A stretch of 64,000 nucleotides of DNA from JBCCCJ01 sp039029315 (GTDB lineage: Bacteria > Bacteroidota > Bacteroidia > J057), in assembly GCA_039029315.1 (NCBI GenBank), contig JBCCGK010000007.1, positions 62,001 to 126,000 on the forward strand. Direction: 5' to 3'. The translations under genes were made by a program, and so were the position numbers. Position 1 is the stretch's first letter. The number at the start of each line of letters is the position of its first letter. Below, in pieces: positions 26,545 through 36,391 of this stretch. A model generated the notes under the pieces. That model was given only the letters and a program-made list of their open reading frames with translations. It was not told the DNA's origin and made no database searches.

Positions 26545-29500
26545 TCCCTCTCCCTCCCCTACTTCTCCTCCTTCTGCTCTTTTTTGGTACACTTTTTCCT
26601 GTTTTCACCCAAACACCTGATTCGGCTTTTTGGTACTTTCAGGAAGGAAAGCGATTGGCCTATACGGAAATGAGAGAGGAAGCAAGGCAAGCGCTTCTCA
26701 TTTCTTCTGATCTATATGAAGCCAGACAGCTTTGGGACAGTTGTATTCTCATGCTTTTGCGAACCAAGGTGGCACTCCCACCAGCCAAGCATCAAGAGGT
26801 TCTGGATCAAGCGAAATCACTCGCAACTCAACATCTTCCCCCTTCTCATGGGATTTGGGCAGATATCTATTGCTATGAAGGAGAAATGAACAATACTCGA
26901 AAAAATCTCCTGGAGGCCAAATCACTTTTTGACAAGGCCTTGCAGATTTGCGAAGACAGAGGGGATCAAAAAAGGCAAACCACTTCCAGAATTCATCTGG
27001 GGAAGGGACTTAATTATTTCATGGCAGCTGATTTGCCAAACACTATTAGGGAATTCGAAACATCTATCGCTATTGGAAAAGAGATGGGATTGGCTCCAAT
27101 GGACATGAATGTAACAATGCAAAACCTGGCCATCGCCTATGTACATGCAGGAAATACGGAGAAAGCCCTGGTGTTGTTGATTGAATCAAGTCGCATATTG
27201 GAAGAGTACCTGCCTGAGGATATTCCCTTCATGTCCCTGGGGAGGATTTATGGAAGTATTGGTTCCCTTTATGATCAGCAACGTGCGTTTCATCGGTCTG
27301 CTGTTTATTATGAAAAAGAATTAAGTATACAAGAGGCACTTCTGCCCCCCAATCATCCTGATCTCGCACGTTCCTACAGGCATATCGCCTCCTCCTATAA
27401 AGAGACAGATGAGTTTGATCAAGCACTGATTTATCAAAAAAGAGCCTATGACATTGATGTAGCAGTATATGGGGAAGACACACCAGAATTGGCGATTGAT
27501 CATTATGGCTTGGCCAATTATTACTCAGGTCTTCTGAATACAGACAAGGCCTTGTATCATTCCGAGAAATGTATTCAACTGGAACGCCTCAAACCCAAAC
27601 ATGCAGTAAGCAATCTCCCGTATGCATATAGTCAGAAAGGCTTAATATATTCCTGGATGGGTGAGTTGAGCAAAGCCATCGATTCGTATCATAAAGGAAT
27701 TCAGGTTGGGATTGAATATGGAGCGACGGACATTTCTACCTTTCCAATCCTCTATCTGAACCTCGGGAGAAGCTATACCAAGGCAGGCCAATTCGAAGAA
27801 GCAGAACAGTGGCTCACCAAATATCTGGAACGGACCAAACAAATTCATCCGGCTCAACACCCGGAAATCGCCTGTGCATGGACAAGCCTGGGAGAGTTGG
27901 AAAGATACAAAAACAATGCTTCAGCTTGCCTGAGTCATACCGAAAAAGCAATTGAAATTTTTTTACCCAAACTCACTGCTCAAACAAGTTCTATTCCCAT
28001 TCAGGAAATTCCATTAGGATACTTGGGAGATGTTCTGGCTTCCCTCAATCAAAAAAGTATCAGCTACCTGATGGACTTCCAGAAAAGTAGCAATCCTGAT
28101 TTTCTTCATCAAGCCTGGGACAATCAACAACTTATTCTGGGTCTACTTGACTCGCTCTATCTTCAGAAGATTGAGCAGAATTCCCAACAATCCTTCCAAA
28201 CCAGTTATCATCACATTTACCAGAATGCCCAAAACATTCTGTATGCCCTGTATCAAGCAAGCACTGATGATCACTACATACAGGAAGCCTTGAGAATTGC
28301 CGAAAGGAACAAGGCAAATGTTCTCCGCAAAGCCTTTCTCAAATCCAGATTGTATCCAAACCAACTATTCCCCCCCTCTGTGCACACTACTGATCAGGCA
28401 TACAAAGATCGCCTGCTCGAATTGGATCAACAGATGGAGCGAGCCCAGTTCCAACAGGATTCTCTGCTGATGGGAGAATTGGGAACAATGAAATTTGATC
28501 TGTTAATGGAGTATCAAGCTTTCGAGAAACAACTGGAAACCGACTATCCTGCCTATTTCCGACAGATCTACTCTCTGGCCAGTCCTTCTATTGAAGACAT
28601 TCAGCAAGATCTGCTTACGGAATCTCAGGTATTGATAGAATATAGCTGGGAAGAAAACAATCTGTATATGATTGCTATATCAACTGAGGATGTCGTCTAT
28701 AAGCAGATTCCCCATTCTCCAAGTTTCATCCAGCAACTCGTTCATTTACGGAAACTGGTTTCGCCGGAAGAGGGGCTGGATATATATGATAGGGAGAATG
28801 TACAATCCTCACATCGGGAAATTCTTGATGCTTCCGAGGCAGTCTATGCTGTCTTGGTTTCTCCCTTGGCAGCCATTCTGGAAAAGGCAGAGAAGCTTGT
28901 GATCATCTCTGACGATGAACTCGGGTATTTGCCATTCGGTATGCTTGCCAATTCGAAGGATAGCCTCCTGGACAAATCCGATTTTCTCATCAACCACTAT
29001 GACATCAGTTATGCCTTCTCTGCCAGTTTGCTAGCAGAAATGACATCAGCCAGAAGTAATGTTCAGGCAGACATTCCCTTGTTGGTTATGGCCCCTTCAT
29101 TTAAAGATTTTTTACCGAATAAAGCGGTCTCCTACTCCCGCGATAGTTACTTTCCCCTTCCCTTTTCCGAACACGAAAGCGAAATCATTTCCAACACTTA
29201 TAACGGCAACTTATATTCTGACTCTCTCGCCACCAAGCGAGAATTCAAGGCACTCGCCCCTTCAAGTCGGATCGTACATCTGGCTACCCATGCCAAGGCT
29301 TTCAGCAAGGATTCCAAATTCTCTCATATTGCCTTTTCATCGGCGTCCAACGTTCACGAACAAGACAATCACCTTCAAGTGTCAGAAATCTATGCCATGA
29401 ATCTTCCGGCAGACATGGTGGTGTTGAGTGCGTGTGAGACAGGACTGGGAGAAATAAAAAAAGGCGAAGGCATCATCAGTCTGGGGCGAGCATTTACCTA

Positions 29501-29819
29501 TGCAGGAGCCAAATCGATCATTTCTACGCTTTGGAGTGTCAATGATCAATCCACCTCTGAGTTGATGATCAGTTTCTATCGCTATCTTGATCAGGGAATG
29601 CGCAAGGATGCAGCTCTCCGACAAGCCAAACTCGATTATCTGAATTCGAATGATAATCAGTTCTCTCATCCATACTTCTGGGCAGCCCCGATTGCGATTG
29701 GGGATATGTCGCCTGTAGAGTTGCGGACCCGAACGAACTGGTGGTGGCTGGGAGTGCTGCTGCTACTTATCTTTGGAGGAAGCCTTGTTTGGATCAAAAA
29801 GAAACATTCACAATCATGA
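26541..29819 (+). CDS. Exported TPR-CHAT protease-like protein, third paralogue
   Basis: ATG at 26541 overlaps the preceding stop by 4 bp and gives 1,092 residues with a long leucine-rich signal peptide (MIPLPPLLLLLLLFFGTLFP). An in-frame start at 26469 lies inside the previous gene and is rejected. TPR units fill about residues 30-480; near residue 60 the WDSCILMLLR element matches the first and fourth paralogues. The CHAT domain keeps His917 (HLATHAKAF) and Cys965 (LSACETGLG). The C-terminal membrane helix (WWWLGVLLLLIFGGSLVWI) is followed by KKKHSQS. It should sit with the others as a C-terminally anchored extracytoplasmic protein. Client proteins are unknown. Confidence 0.93.
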   Translation: MIPLPPLLLLLLLFFGTLFPVFTQTPDSAFWYFQEGKRLAYTEMREEARQALLISSDLYEARQLWDSCILMLLRTKVALPPAKHQEVLDQAKSLATQHLPPSHGIWADIYCYEGEMNNTRKNLLEAKSLFDKALQICEDRGDQKRQTTSRIHLGKGLNYFMAADLPNTIREFETSIAIGKEMGLAPMDMNVTMQNLAIAYVHAGNTEKALVLLIESSRILEEYLPEDIPFMSLGRIYGSIGSLYDQQRAFHRSAVYYEKELSIQEALLPPNHPDLARSYRHIASSYKETDEFDQALIYQKRAYDIDVAVYGEDTPELAIDHYGLANYYSGLLNTDKALYHSEKCIQLERLKPKHAVSNLPYAYSQKGLIYSWMGELSKAIDSYHKGIQVGIEYGATDISTFPILYLNLGRSYTKAGQFEEAEQWLTKYLERTKQIHPAQHPEIACAWTSLGELERYKNNASACLSHTEKAIEIFLPKLTAQTSSIPIQEIPLGYLGDVLASLNQKSISYLMDFQKSSNPDFLHQAWDNQQLILGLLDSLYLQKIEQNSQQSFQTSYHHIYQNAQNILYALYQASTDDHYIQEALRIAERNKANVLRKAFLKSRLYPNQLFPPSVHTTDQAYKDRLLELDQQMERAQFQQDSLLMGELGTMKFDLLMEYQAFEKQLETDYPAYFRQIYSLASPSIEDIQQDLLTESQVLIEYSWEENNLYMIAISTEDVVYKQIPHSPSFIQQLVHLRKLVSPEEGLDIYDRENVQSSHREILDASEAVYAVLVSPLAAILEKAEKLVIISDDELGYLPFGMLANSKDSLLDKSDFLINHYDISYAFSASLLAEMTSARSNVQADIPLLVMAPSFKDFLPNKAVSYSRDSYFPLPFSEHESEIISNTYNGNLYSDSLATKREFKALAPSSRIVHLATHAKAFSKDSKFSHIAFSSASNVHEQDNHLQVSEIYAMNLPADMVVLSACETGLGEIKKGEGIISLGRAFTYAGAKSIISTLWSVNDQSTSELMISFYRYLDQGMRKDAALRQAKLDYLNSNDNQFSHPYFWAAPIAIGDMSPVELRTRTNWWWLGVLLLLIFGGSLVWIKKKHSQS

Positions 29820-32800
29820 TCAATACACGAACTTATCTGTTTATCAGTTTTTATTTCCTTTGCGCTGCTTTGCCGGCCCAATCTCCTCCGGAGAAGACAG
29901 CCTGGGGGTATTTTCTGGAAGGGGAACAACTCTCCTCAGAGATGGACTATAGCATTCGGGTATCAGAAGCCTATCTGACTGCAGCCGATCTCTATGAGGC
30001 GCAAGAGAAGTGGGATAGCTGCATCCTGTCCATCGGTCGCTTATTCCGAAAAAGCATGGATGAAGTAAATCCCGAGCAGTTGAGCACACAACTCACTCGT
30101 GTACAAAATCTGGCCAAAACCCATCTTCCAAACTCTCATCCTGTTTGGATAGAGGTTCACGCCTTAGAGGCTCAGTTTTATATTTTGCAGTTTGACTTGC
30201 CTAATATCAAACTGACAGCCCAACAAGTGCTCCGGTTGAGCCAGTCAGAATATGGGGCCACCCATCCGATGACCTTCAGGGCTCATCGGCTTATGGGAAA
30301 ATACCATGGATTGAGTGGGCAGGATGATTCTGCATACTTCTTCTATCGGGCAGCCTTTGACATGATCGGGGAGAGCAGGATCGATTCTCTTGAACAAGTC
30401 CTGGTGATGCTGGATCTCTCTGTTCATAGCAAATATGTGGAAGAAGAGGAATCTGGACTCACCTATTTATTTCAGGCTCTCGACATTCTCAACCAGCTAC
30501 TCCCTTCCAATTCATATCATCCTGTCCTGGGGAGCTTGAACAGAGGTCTGGGGAGAGAATATGGCTATTTGGGAGACAGAACACTTTCCCTGAAATATTT
30601 GAAAAAAGCCTTAAGCATTTTCCAACAAATCTATCCCGCAGTCCACGGAAAGATTGCAGAACTCTACCAACAACTTGGCCTTTCTTATGCCAGTTTAGGG
30701 GAATCGGAGCAAGCGATTATTTATGGCCGAAGAGGCTTGGAAATGAACATACAGCTAGTCGGGCCGAATCATCCAAGTCTCATCGCAGACTATTTCAGAT
30801 TAGGGTATATCTATGAGCACAAGGGAGATTTTGAGCAAGCCATCCAAATGTTTGAGAAAACAGTCGAGTTTGAAAAAAAGCAACAGAAGAATGGGTCCAG
30901 GAATTTGCCCATTGTCTATTCTCTTCTGGGAGGCTGTTACGCAGCCATTGGAGAGGATGACAAGGCTATTTCGATTCACGAGGAGGCCATACGGTTGACA
31001 GAGAACTCTCCATTGAAACAGACTCAACACTATGGATTAATTCTCGATCATTTTGCCGAAACACTGATTGTCGTGGGAGACGCAGAAAGAGCCAGAGAGA
31101 TCAATTTCAAAGCATTGGAACTTAATCGTGTTCATTTTGCTGAGGACAAATTCAAATTGACCCATAATATGCAAATATGGTCGAGAGCCGAACAAGCCCT
31201 CGGGAATGACTCTATCAGTCTTTCCTTATTGGAACAGACGATGACAGATTTTATCTCCAATTTCTCTTCCCTGGCCTCACCGATTTTTCAATACGAGATT
31301 CCCCTTGGAGGAGAGGCACAAGTTCTCAGCATATTGAATGTAGCGGCAAACAATTACTTGCATTGGTACCAACAAGACACAACCGCAATCAGGCGTCTGT
31401 ATCAGGCCAAAACAGTGATCTTCCAAAACCTGAGACTGGCAGATTCTTTCCAGATTTCACGTATGGACCCAGGTTCGGACATTCAGTTTTTGGCACAGAT
31501 GAAATCATACAGCAATACTGCTCATGACATCCTGTACCAATTGTATCGCCTAACCGATAGCAGTCAATACCTCCAGCAGGCATTTGAGGTATCTGAAAGA
31601 ATGAAAGGAAATATCTTGAGACAGGCTTTCTTGAAAGGCAGGACGTTGGCGTCGAATCCTATGCCGGAGGCACGCATACAGGAACAGCAATCGCTTCTGG
31701 ATAGCCTCAATGCCATTCAAAAAAAGCTGGACAGGAGCGAACCCAATACAGACACTTGGTATCAACTTCGCCAAATGTTCTTTGATACCAAGCTCGTTTA
31801 CCAGCGACTGTTGGACAAACAGAAACAAGACTTCCCGATCTATTACAATTTGATCAAGAACTTTGACTGTCCTTCTCTTCAGTATACACAAGAGAAATTG
31901 CTGAATGATTCCCAGGCTCTTGTAGAATACTTCCTGGGAGAGGAATACCTTTACATTCTCCTCATTACTCCCCAAAAGACTTCATATCTCCGCAAAAAGA
32001 CCTCTCCTGATTTGCTTGAGCAATTGGCTGATTTTCGAGAAAAAATCACCACGACATACCTTCTGGCCCCAGATTCCAGCAGTCAATCCTCGCCTCAAGC
32101 ATCTCTGGTTTCACATGCAAAACAGATGTACCAGGAATTATTTGATCCGATCATAGATCTGGTGGCGGGCCATAAGCAACTCATCCTGGTGATGGACGAA
32201 GAGTTGGGCTTTCTTCCTATGGATATTCTGGTTGCTCCCGCTTCTGACGGGAATGGTATAGGCGATTTTTTGATCTATCGATACCAGATGAGCTATGCAT
32301 TTTCTGTGACGCTACTCAAGGAGGCGCATGATTTGCCTGAATCCAAGGCTGCTGATATGGATTTGCTTGTAGTCTCTCCTGTATTCAACCCTACATCCAA
32401 TGAAGTCCAGACCCAAGCAGACTTCAGAGCAGGCTATGAAGCCCTTCCATTCTCAGAAAAAGAAGCTCAACATCTAGCTCATCACTATGGTGGTCACCTT
32501 CTGTCTGATTCGGTTGCCTCTATTGAATATTTCAAACAATTTGCGCCCAAAAGTAGAATTATCCATCTGGCTACACATGCCAAGGCTTACATCCACGATT
32601 CACAATTTTCTCACATTGCTTTTTCTCCCATGAATACTGTCTTTGACCAAGACCACCTTCTGCACGTTCCTGAAATCTATGCCATGAATATGCCCGCAGA
32701 CATGGTGGTACTGAGTGCCTGTGAGACTGGGCTAGGACAAATAAAAAAAGGTGAAGGCATCATCAGTTTGGGTCGAGCATTTACATATGCAGGGGCAAAA

Positions 32801-33112
32801 TCAATTATTTCTACCCTCTGGAGTGTCAGCGATCAATCTACTTCCGAAATCATGATGAGTTTCTATGCCTATCTCGATCAGGGCATGAGTAAGGATGCTG
32901 CATTACGTCAAGCCAAACTCGATTATCTGGATTCGCATGATGCGCATTTTTCACATCCCTACTTCTGGGCGGCACCGCTTGCAATTGGAGATATGTCGCC
33001 AGTACAAATCCGGCCCAACAACCCCATTTGGCTTTGGTTGAGCATCATTCTTGGCCTGGTATTGCTGCTCAGTTTGGGATGGTATCTAACAAGGAGAAAC
33101 AAAATTCCATAA
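29816..33112 (+). CDS. Exported TPR-CHAT protease-like protein, fourth paralogue
   Basis: The ATG at 29816 overlaps the preceding stop (ATGA); a longer frame from 29741 lies inside the third gene. The 1,098-residue precursor has signal peptide MINTRTYLFISFYFLCAALP. TPR-like helices (ESEQAIIYGRRGLEMNIQLV type) span about 40-450. The CHAT dyad is His921 (HLATHAKAY) and Cys969 (LSACETGLG). This is the most diverged of the four (QMSYAFSVTLLKEAH where the others have SYAFSASLLAE-like sequence; VSDQST for VNDQST). A C-terminal helix (IWLWLSIILGLVLLLSLGWY) and RRNKIP tail follow. About 60 bp separate it from the dikinase-like gene. Confidence 0.92.
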   Translation: MINTRTYLFISFYFLCAALPAQSPPEKTAWGYFLEGEQLSSEMDYSIRVSEAYLTAADLYEAQEKWDSCILSIGRLFRKSMDEVNPEQLSTQLTRVQNLAKTHLPNSHPVWIEVHALEAQFYILQFDLPNIKLTAQQVLRLSQSEYGATHPMTFRAHRLMGKYHGLSGQDDSAYFFYRAAFDMIGESRIDSLEQVLVMLDLSVHSKYVEEEESGLTYLFQALDILNQLLPSNSYHPVLGSLNRGLGREYGYLGDRTLSLKYLKKALSIFQQIYPAVHGKIAELYQQLGLSYASLGESEQAIIYGRRGLEMNIQLVGPNHPSLIADYFRLGYIYEHKGDFEQAIQMFEKTVEFEKKQQKNGSRNLPIVYSLLGGCYAAIGEDDKAISIHEEAIRLTENSPLKQTQHYGLILDHFAETLIVVGDAERAREINFKALELNRVHFAEDKFKLTHNMQIWSRAEQALGNDSISLSLLEQTMTDFISNFSSLASPIFQYEIPLGGEAQVLSILNVAANNYLHWYQQDTTAIRRLYQAKTVIFQNLRLADSFQISRMDPGSDIQFLAQMKSYSNTAHDILYQLYRLTDSSQYLQQAFEVSERMKGNILRQAFLKGRTLASNPMPEARIQEQQSLLDSLNAIQKKLDRSEPNTDTWYQLRQMFFDTKLVYQRLLDKQKQDFPIYYNLIKNFDCPSLQYTQEKLLNDSQALVEYFLGEEYLYILLITPQKTSYLRKKTSPDLLEQLADFREKITTTYLLAPDSSSQSSPQASLVSHAKQMYQELFDPIIDLVAGHKQLILVMDEELGFLPMDILVAPASDGNGIGDFLIYRYQMSYAFSVTLLKEAHDLPESKAADMDLLVVSPVFNPTSNEVQTQADFRAGYEALPFSEKEAQHLAHHYGGHLLSDSVASIEYFKQFAPKSRIIHLATHAKAYIHDSQFSHIAFSPMNTVFDQDHLLHVPEIYAMNMPADMVVLSACETGLGQIKKGEGIISLGRAFTYAGAKSIISTLWSVSDQSTSEIMMSFYAYLDQGMSKDAALRQAKLDYLDSHDAHFSHPYFWAAPLAIGDMSPVQIRPNNPIWLWLSIILGLVLLLSLGWYLTRRNKIP

Positions 33113-33174
33113 AATTATCCATCCTCATTATACATTTTGACTCTGACATTCGTCTTAGGGTAAAGACAATCCCT

Positions 33175-35628
33175 ATGATCAAGAATCTTGCCGTACGCAG
33201 CAAATATGGTTTTCTTTTTGGGACAATGTGGCTAAGCGTGATTCTCGTTTATGGTCAGCCATTATACAATGGACACGTATTTGATGCCGCAACTGGTGAA
33301 GATTTAGTCGATGTGGAGATTTCCCTTTTTTCACAAGGAGTGTCCACATTCTCCAATGATTTTGGAGATTTTGTTTTAAATAGCGAGGAGGGGAACATCC
33401 TGGCAGGGAATTATCAATTTTTTCACAATACCTTGATTTGGAATACTGACCAAAGTCTGAACATTCGTCTTGTAGCATTGGACGGAAGTACAGTCTTCTA
33501 TACTCCAGATGTCGGCATCAGCGGAACCTTTTTGTTCCCTCGGCTGTCCTATGGAATCTATATCCTGCAACTATCCACCGATCAGGACAAACAAGCCTTC
33601 AAGCTCTTCTCCAATGGTTCACAAACCTATATGGTCGATCCTCATTCTGATAGGTACAATGGCCGTCCCTCACAAGGTCAGGACACCTTATTGATTAGCA
33701 AAGCAGGATATTTTTCAAGAGAAATTGTGCTTTCGGGCACCGACACGGTATTGAATATTGGTATGCTATCCGGCAATTTTGAGGAGCTGGATTATTTTCT
33801 GCAATTGGTGGCACCTGTGGCTTTTGACCTCCTTAGTAGCGAGCCTTCCAGAACCCATGCGGCAGATGTGCGATCTGTTAAGATTATCTATGACGAAAAG
33901 CAGGACCTCATGTACTACATGAATTCCAAACGACATCGACTGCATTATTTTTTTGCACGAGATTTCCTCGACTTTAGGCAAGGCCATGCAGTCTTCAACA
34001 ACACCCAGTATGTGGATAATCCCAATCGATACCTGTATCCAGCCAATATCAACTACTATGAGGGAATTGATACTTATGTCCTGCATCTTGTGGCTGCGAA
34101 TCAGATGAGTTGCGAACATTTGTATCGCTTGTATGAGAAGCTTCTGCAAACGTCTTATTTCGGGGATAAATTGGTGTTTTTCGCGAATAAATCTGACTGG
34201 GATGCTTGTACTGACATTCCCACTATCAGTTCTGAAGAATTATTTGCCGGACAGAATTACCAGGCGCTCAATCTGACCGAAAACTATGGATACCTGACTC
34301 AGGTAAAACTGGAAGAGTTGGAAGATACTTATCTCAGCAGAAGAGAGATTGTGCTGCTAGATGGAATTCCCAATGATGTGTCGGTTGTGGCTGGTATCAT
34401 CACGACTGAGTTTCAGACACCATTGAGTCATATCAATGTACTCAGCAACAGCCGGGGTACGCCCAATATGGCACTCAAAGATGGTTGGACCCATCCAACA
34501 TTGACAGCCCTTCTGGGGCAATTGGTTTACCTCAATGTCCGCGCAGACTCCTTTGAGATCAGAGCCGCCAGCCTGGAGGAAGCCACACAATTTTGGAGTC
34601 AAAACGAACCACAAACGCCTATTTTTCCAGCCAAAAATACTGAGCTGGATGGTCTGGTCGATTTGAGGAGTGCAGATTATTCATTTGTGGACCGAATCGG
34701 AGGAAAAGCAGCTAATTTTTCAGAAATTCTGAAAGTCGATGGAGATCCTGCAATTCCTACGCCGGAGGCTTCTTTCGCCATTCCTTTCCACTACTATCAG
34801 GCGCATATCGAACAGTCTGGTCTGGATGTCCACATTGCCCAGCTGCTTCAGGATACAGACTTCCTTCATTTTCCTTCCATCCGCCAAGCCAAACTGACAG
34901 AGATTAGAGACAGTATTCTCCATACGCCTATCGATCCTGCATTGGTCAATCTGGTTCTGAAAAAAATCGATTATTTTCAGGAATTCTCAGCTTTTCGATT
35001 TCGTTCCTCTACCAATGCCGAGGATTTGGAAGGTTTTTCAGGGGCTGGTCTATACAGTTCTCATTCGGCAAAGAAAGGCCATCAATCCAAAACAGTAGAG
35101 AATGCCATTCGCAAGGTCTGGGCCAGTCTTTGGAATTGGCGAGCGTTCGAGGAAAGAAGTTACTTCAAAATTGATCATGAATCCTGTGCCATGGGGATTC
35201 TCGTGCATCGTTCCTTTCCCGACGAAGATGCCAATGGAGTTCTGGTCACCCGCAATCTCTACAATCCCAATCCAGGATTTATCATCAATGTCCAATACAA
35301 GGAATACAGCATCGTGTTTCCGGAACCGGGAGTCTTGCATGATCAGATCATGCTCATGGCATGGTCTGTCACTCCCGGTCAGAATTTCATGATCGAATAC
35401 CTTACTGTCTCCAATATCCCGGAACTCAATGGTCAACGCGTGATGACTGATGAAGAACTGCAAGAATTAGGAGATTATGCCATGCGGGTCAAACAACGTT
35501 TTTATGAACATGTCCCTAACAATTGCAATTGTCCCTTCAAGGAGTTCGCGCTGGACATCGAGTTCAAGCTAGATTCAGAGGTCAGTCCTCGCAAAATCTA
35601 TCTTAAGCAGGCACGGCCGTTTCGTTGA
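33175..35628 (+). CDS. Exported dikinase-like protein (phosphohistidine motif plus PPDK-type ATP-grasp)
   Basis: The ATG at 33175 gives 817 residues with an N-terminal signal (FGTMWLSVILVYGQ). A carboxypeptidase-regulatory-like beta domain follows (YNGHVFDAATGEDLVDVEI). A central segment has TPLSHINVLSNSRGTPNM with His419, resembling the phosphohistidine loop of PEP-utilising enzymes. The C-terminal ~300 residues are a PPDK/PEP-synthase-type ATP-binding domain (FRFRSSTNAEDLEGFSGAGL, Arg608-Arg610, ending IYLKQARPF). Histidine domain before ATP-grasp is the order of alpha-glucan water dikinases, not of PEP synthase, and no PEP-binding TIM barrel is present. Outside the cytoplasm its ATP source is unclear. 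It follows the CHAT genes closely and its 3' end overlaps the convergent membrane-protein gene by 26 bp. Confidence 0.82.
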   Translation: MIKNLAVRSKYGFLFGTMWLSVILVYGQPLYNGHVFDAATGEDLVDVEISLFSQGVSTFSNDFGDFVLNSEEGNILAGNYQFFHNTLIWNTDQSLNIRLVALDGSTVFYTPDVGISGTFLFPRLSYGIYILQLSTDQDKQAFKLFSNGSQTYMVDPHSDRYNGRPSQGQDTLLISKAGYFSREIVLSGTDTVLNIGMLSGNFEELDYFLQLVAPVAFDLLSSEPSRTHAADVRSVKIIYDEKQDLMYYMNSKRHRLHYFFARDFLDFRQGHAVFNNTQYVDNPNRYLYPANINYYEGIDTYVLHLVAANQMSCEHLYRLYEKLLQTSYFGDKLVFFANKSDWDACTDIPTISSEELFAGQNYQALNLTENYGYLTQVKLEELEDTYLSRREIVLLDGIPNDVSVVAGIITTEFQTPLSHINVLSNSRGTPNMALKDGWTHPTLTALLGQLVYLNVRADSFEIRAASLEEATQFWSQNEPQTPIFPAKNTELDGLVDLRSADYSFVDRIGGKAANFSEILKVDGDPAIPTPEASFAIPFHYYQAHIEQSGLDVHIAQLLQDTDFLHFPSIRQAKLTEIRDSILHTPIDPALVNLVLKKIDYFQEFSAFRFRSSTNAEDLEGFSGAGLYSSHSAKKGHQSKTVENAIRKVWASLWNWRAFEERSYFKIDHESCAMGILVHRSFPDEDANGVLVTRNLYNPNPGFIINVQYKEYSIVFPEPGVLHDQIMLMAWSVTPGQNFMIEYLTVSNIPELNGQRVMTDEELQELGDYAMRVKQRFYEHVPNNCNCPFKEFALDIEFKLDSEVSPRKIYLKQARPFR

Positions 35629-36337
35629 CAGCTTGTCTTAACCTTTGTCTTAACCTTCTTATGGCGGTGAAATGACCAAAGAAAACAGCTGGAACGACAA
35701 ATGCCGGTAGCCAGACAAAGGGAAAATAGAATACGCCAACATTGGGTTGATCAAAGGCAAATTGCTGAAATGGGAGAGGAGCTGATAGCAAGGCGTTGAC
35801 GACGATAAACAATACCAATCCCAGGGCAATCATATTCCATACCAACAATCCCCTCGTATTGAGCAAGCCTTTTTGCATCCCAACATATGCCACAAAGGGT
35901 GCAGTAATTCCAGCCAGAATATCAAAATTACGTCCAGCAAATGTCATCAATTCTGGTACCGCTCCATACAAAAACAGCCAATACAGGACCAATTCAACGG
36001 GGACTCTTACGGTATGCATATACGTAATCGGCAAAAGGGGGAGATCATCCAAGATCGCCTTTCCCTTCTCCGTGACAAATAAGAATAGGATCAGGATCAA
36101 TGGGGGCCCGATCGCCAAAAGAAATTTGGGAGGAATTGTGTCAGGATTGTTGGAATAAAACCCGTTCAGGGCCAGCAGCATTTGCAAGCCGAGCCAAACA
36201 ACAGCGCCTATCAAAAAGGGAATTGCCAGAGATCGATGAGAGGAAGATTGCCTAAAACTGATGAACAAACATGCCAGAGCCAGACAGGTTGTCAGTCCAA
36301 AAACAATAGATACATAAATGGGTAATTGGGGAATCAT
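35603..36337 (-). CDS. Seven-helix membrane protein of unknown function
   Basis: The 244-residue protein has about seven hydrophobic segments (for example VSIVFGLTTCLALACLFISF, FLIGAVVWLGLQMLLAL, FLLAIGPPLILILFLFV, MIALGLVLFIVVNALL) and a basic C-terminal tail (RRLRQRLRQ). No family motif is recognised. It lies 54 bp downstream of a MarR regulator on the same strand, and a perfect 12-bp palindrome lies just upstream of its start, so it is probably a target of that regulator. A transport or stress-membrane role would be a guess. Its end overlaps the convergent dikinase-like gene. Confidence 0.8.
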   Translation of the reverse strand: MIPQLPIYVSIVFGLTTCLALACLFISFRQSSSHRSLAIPFLIGAVVWLGLQMLLALNGFYSNNPDTIPPKFLLAIGPPLILILFLFVTEKGKAILDDLPLLPITYMHTVRVPVELVLYWLFLYGAVPELMTFAGRNFDILAGITAPFVAYVGMQKGLLNTRGLLVWNMIALGLVLFIVVNALLSAPLPFQQFAFDQPNVGVFYFPFVWLPAFVVPAVFFGHFTAIRRLRQRLRQAVNETAVPA

Positions 36338-36362
36338 ATAGGATAAGTTGAGTGAGTTGTAA

Positions 36363-36374
36363 TTGTATATACAA
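36363..36374. promoter_or_regulatory. Probable MarR operator upstream of the membrane-protein gene
   Basis: TTGTATATACAA is a perfect 12-bp palindrome 25 bp before the membrane-protein ATG. The near-identical TTGTATATGCAA occurs in front of the marR-like gene itself (36875-36886), pointing to one regulator binding both. Confidence 0.55.
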
Positions 36375-36391
36375 GTTTTTGTTGAAATTTT

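Noticed and set aside
33028..33174. Longer start for the dikinase-like protein overlapping the fourth CHAT gene
   Set aside because: The extension reads through the CHAT gene's membrane-helix coding region in another frame and would bury the signal peptide.
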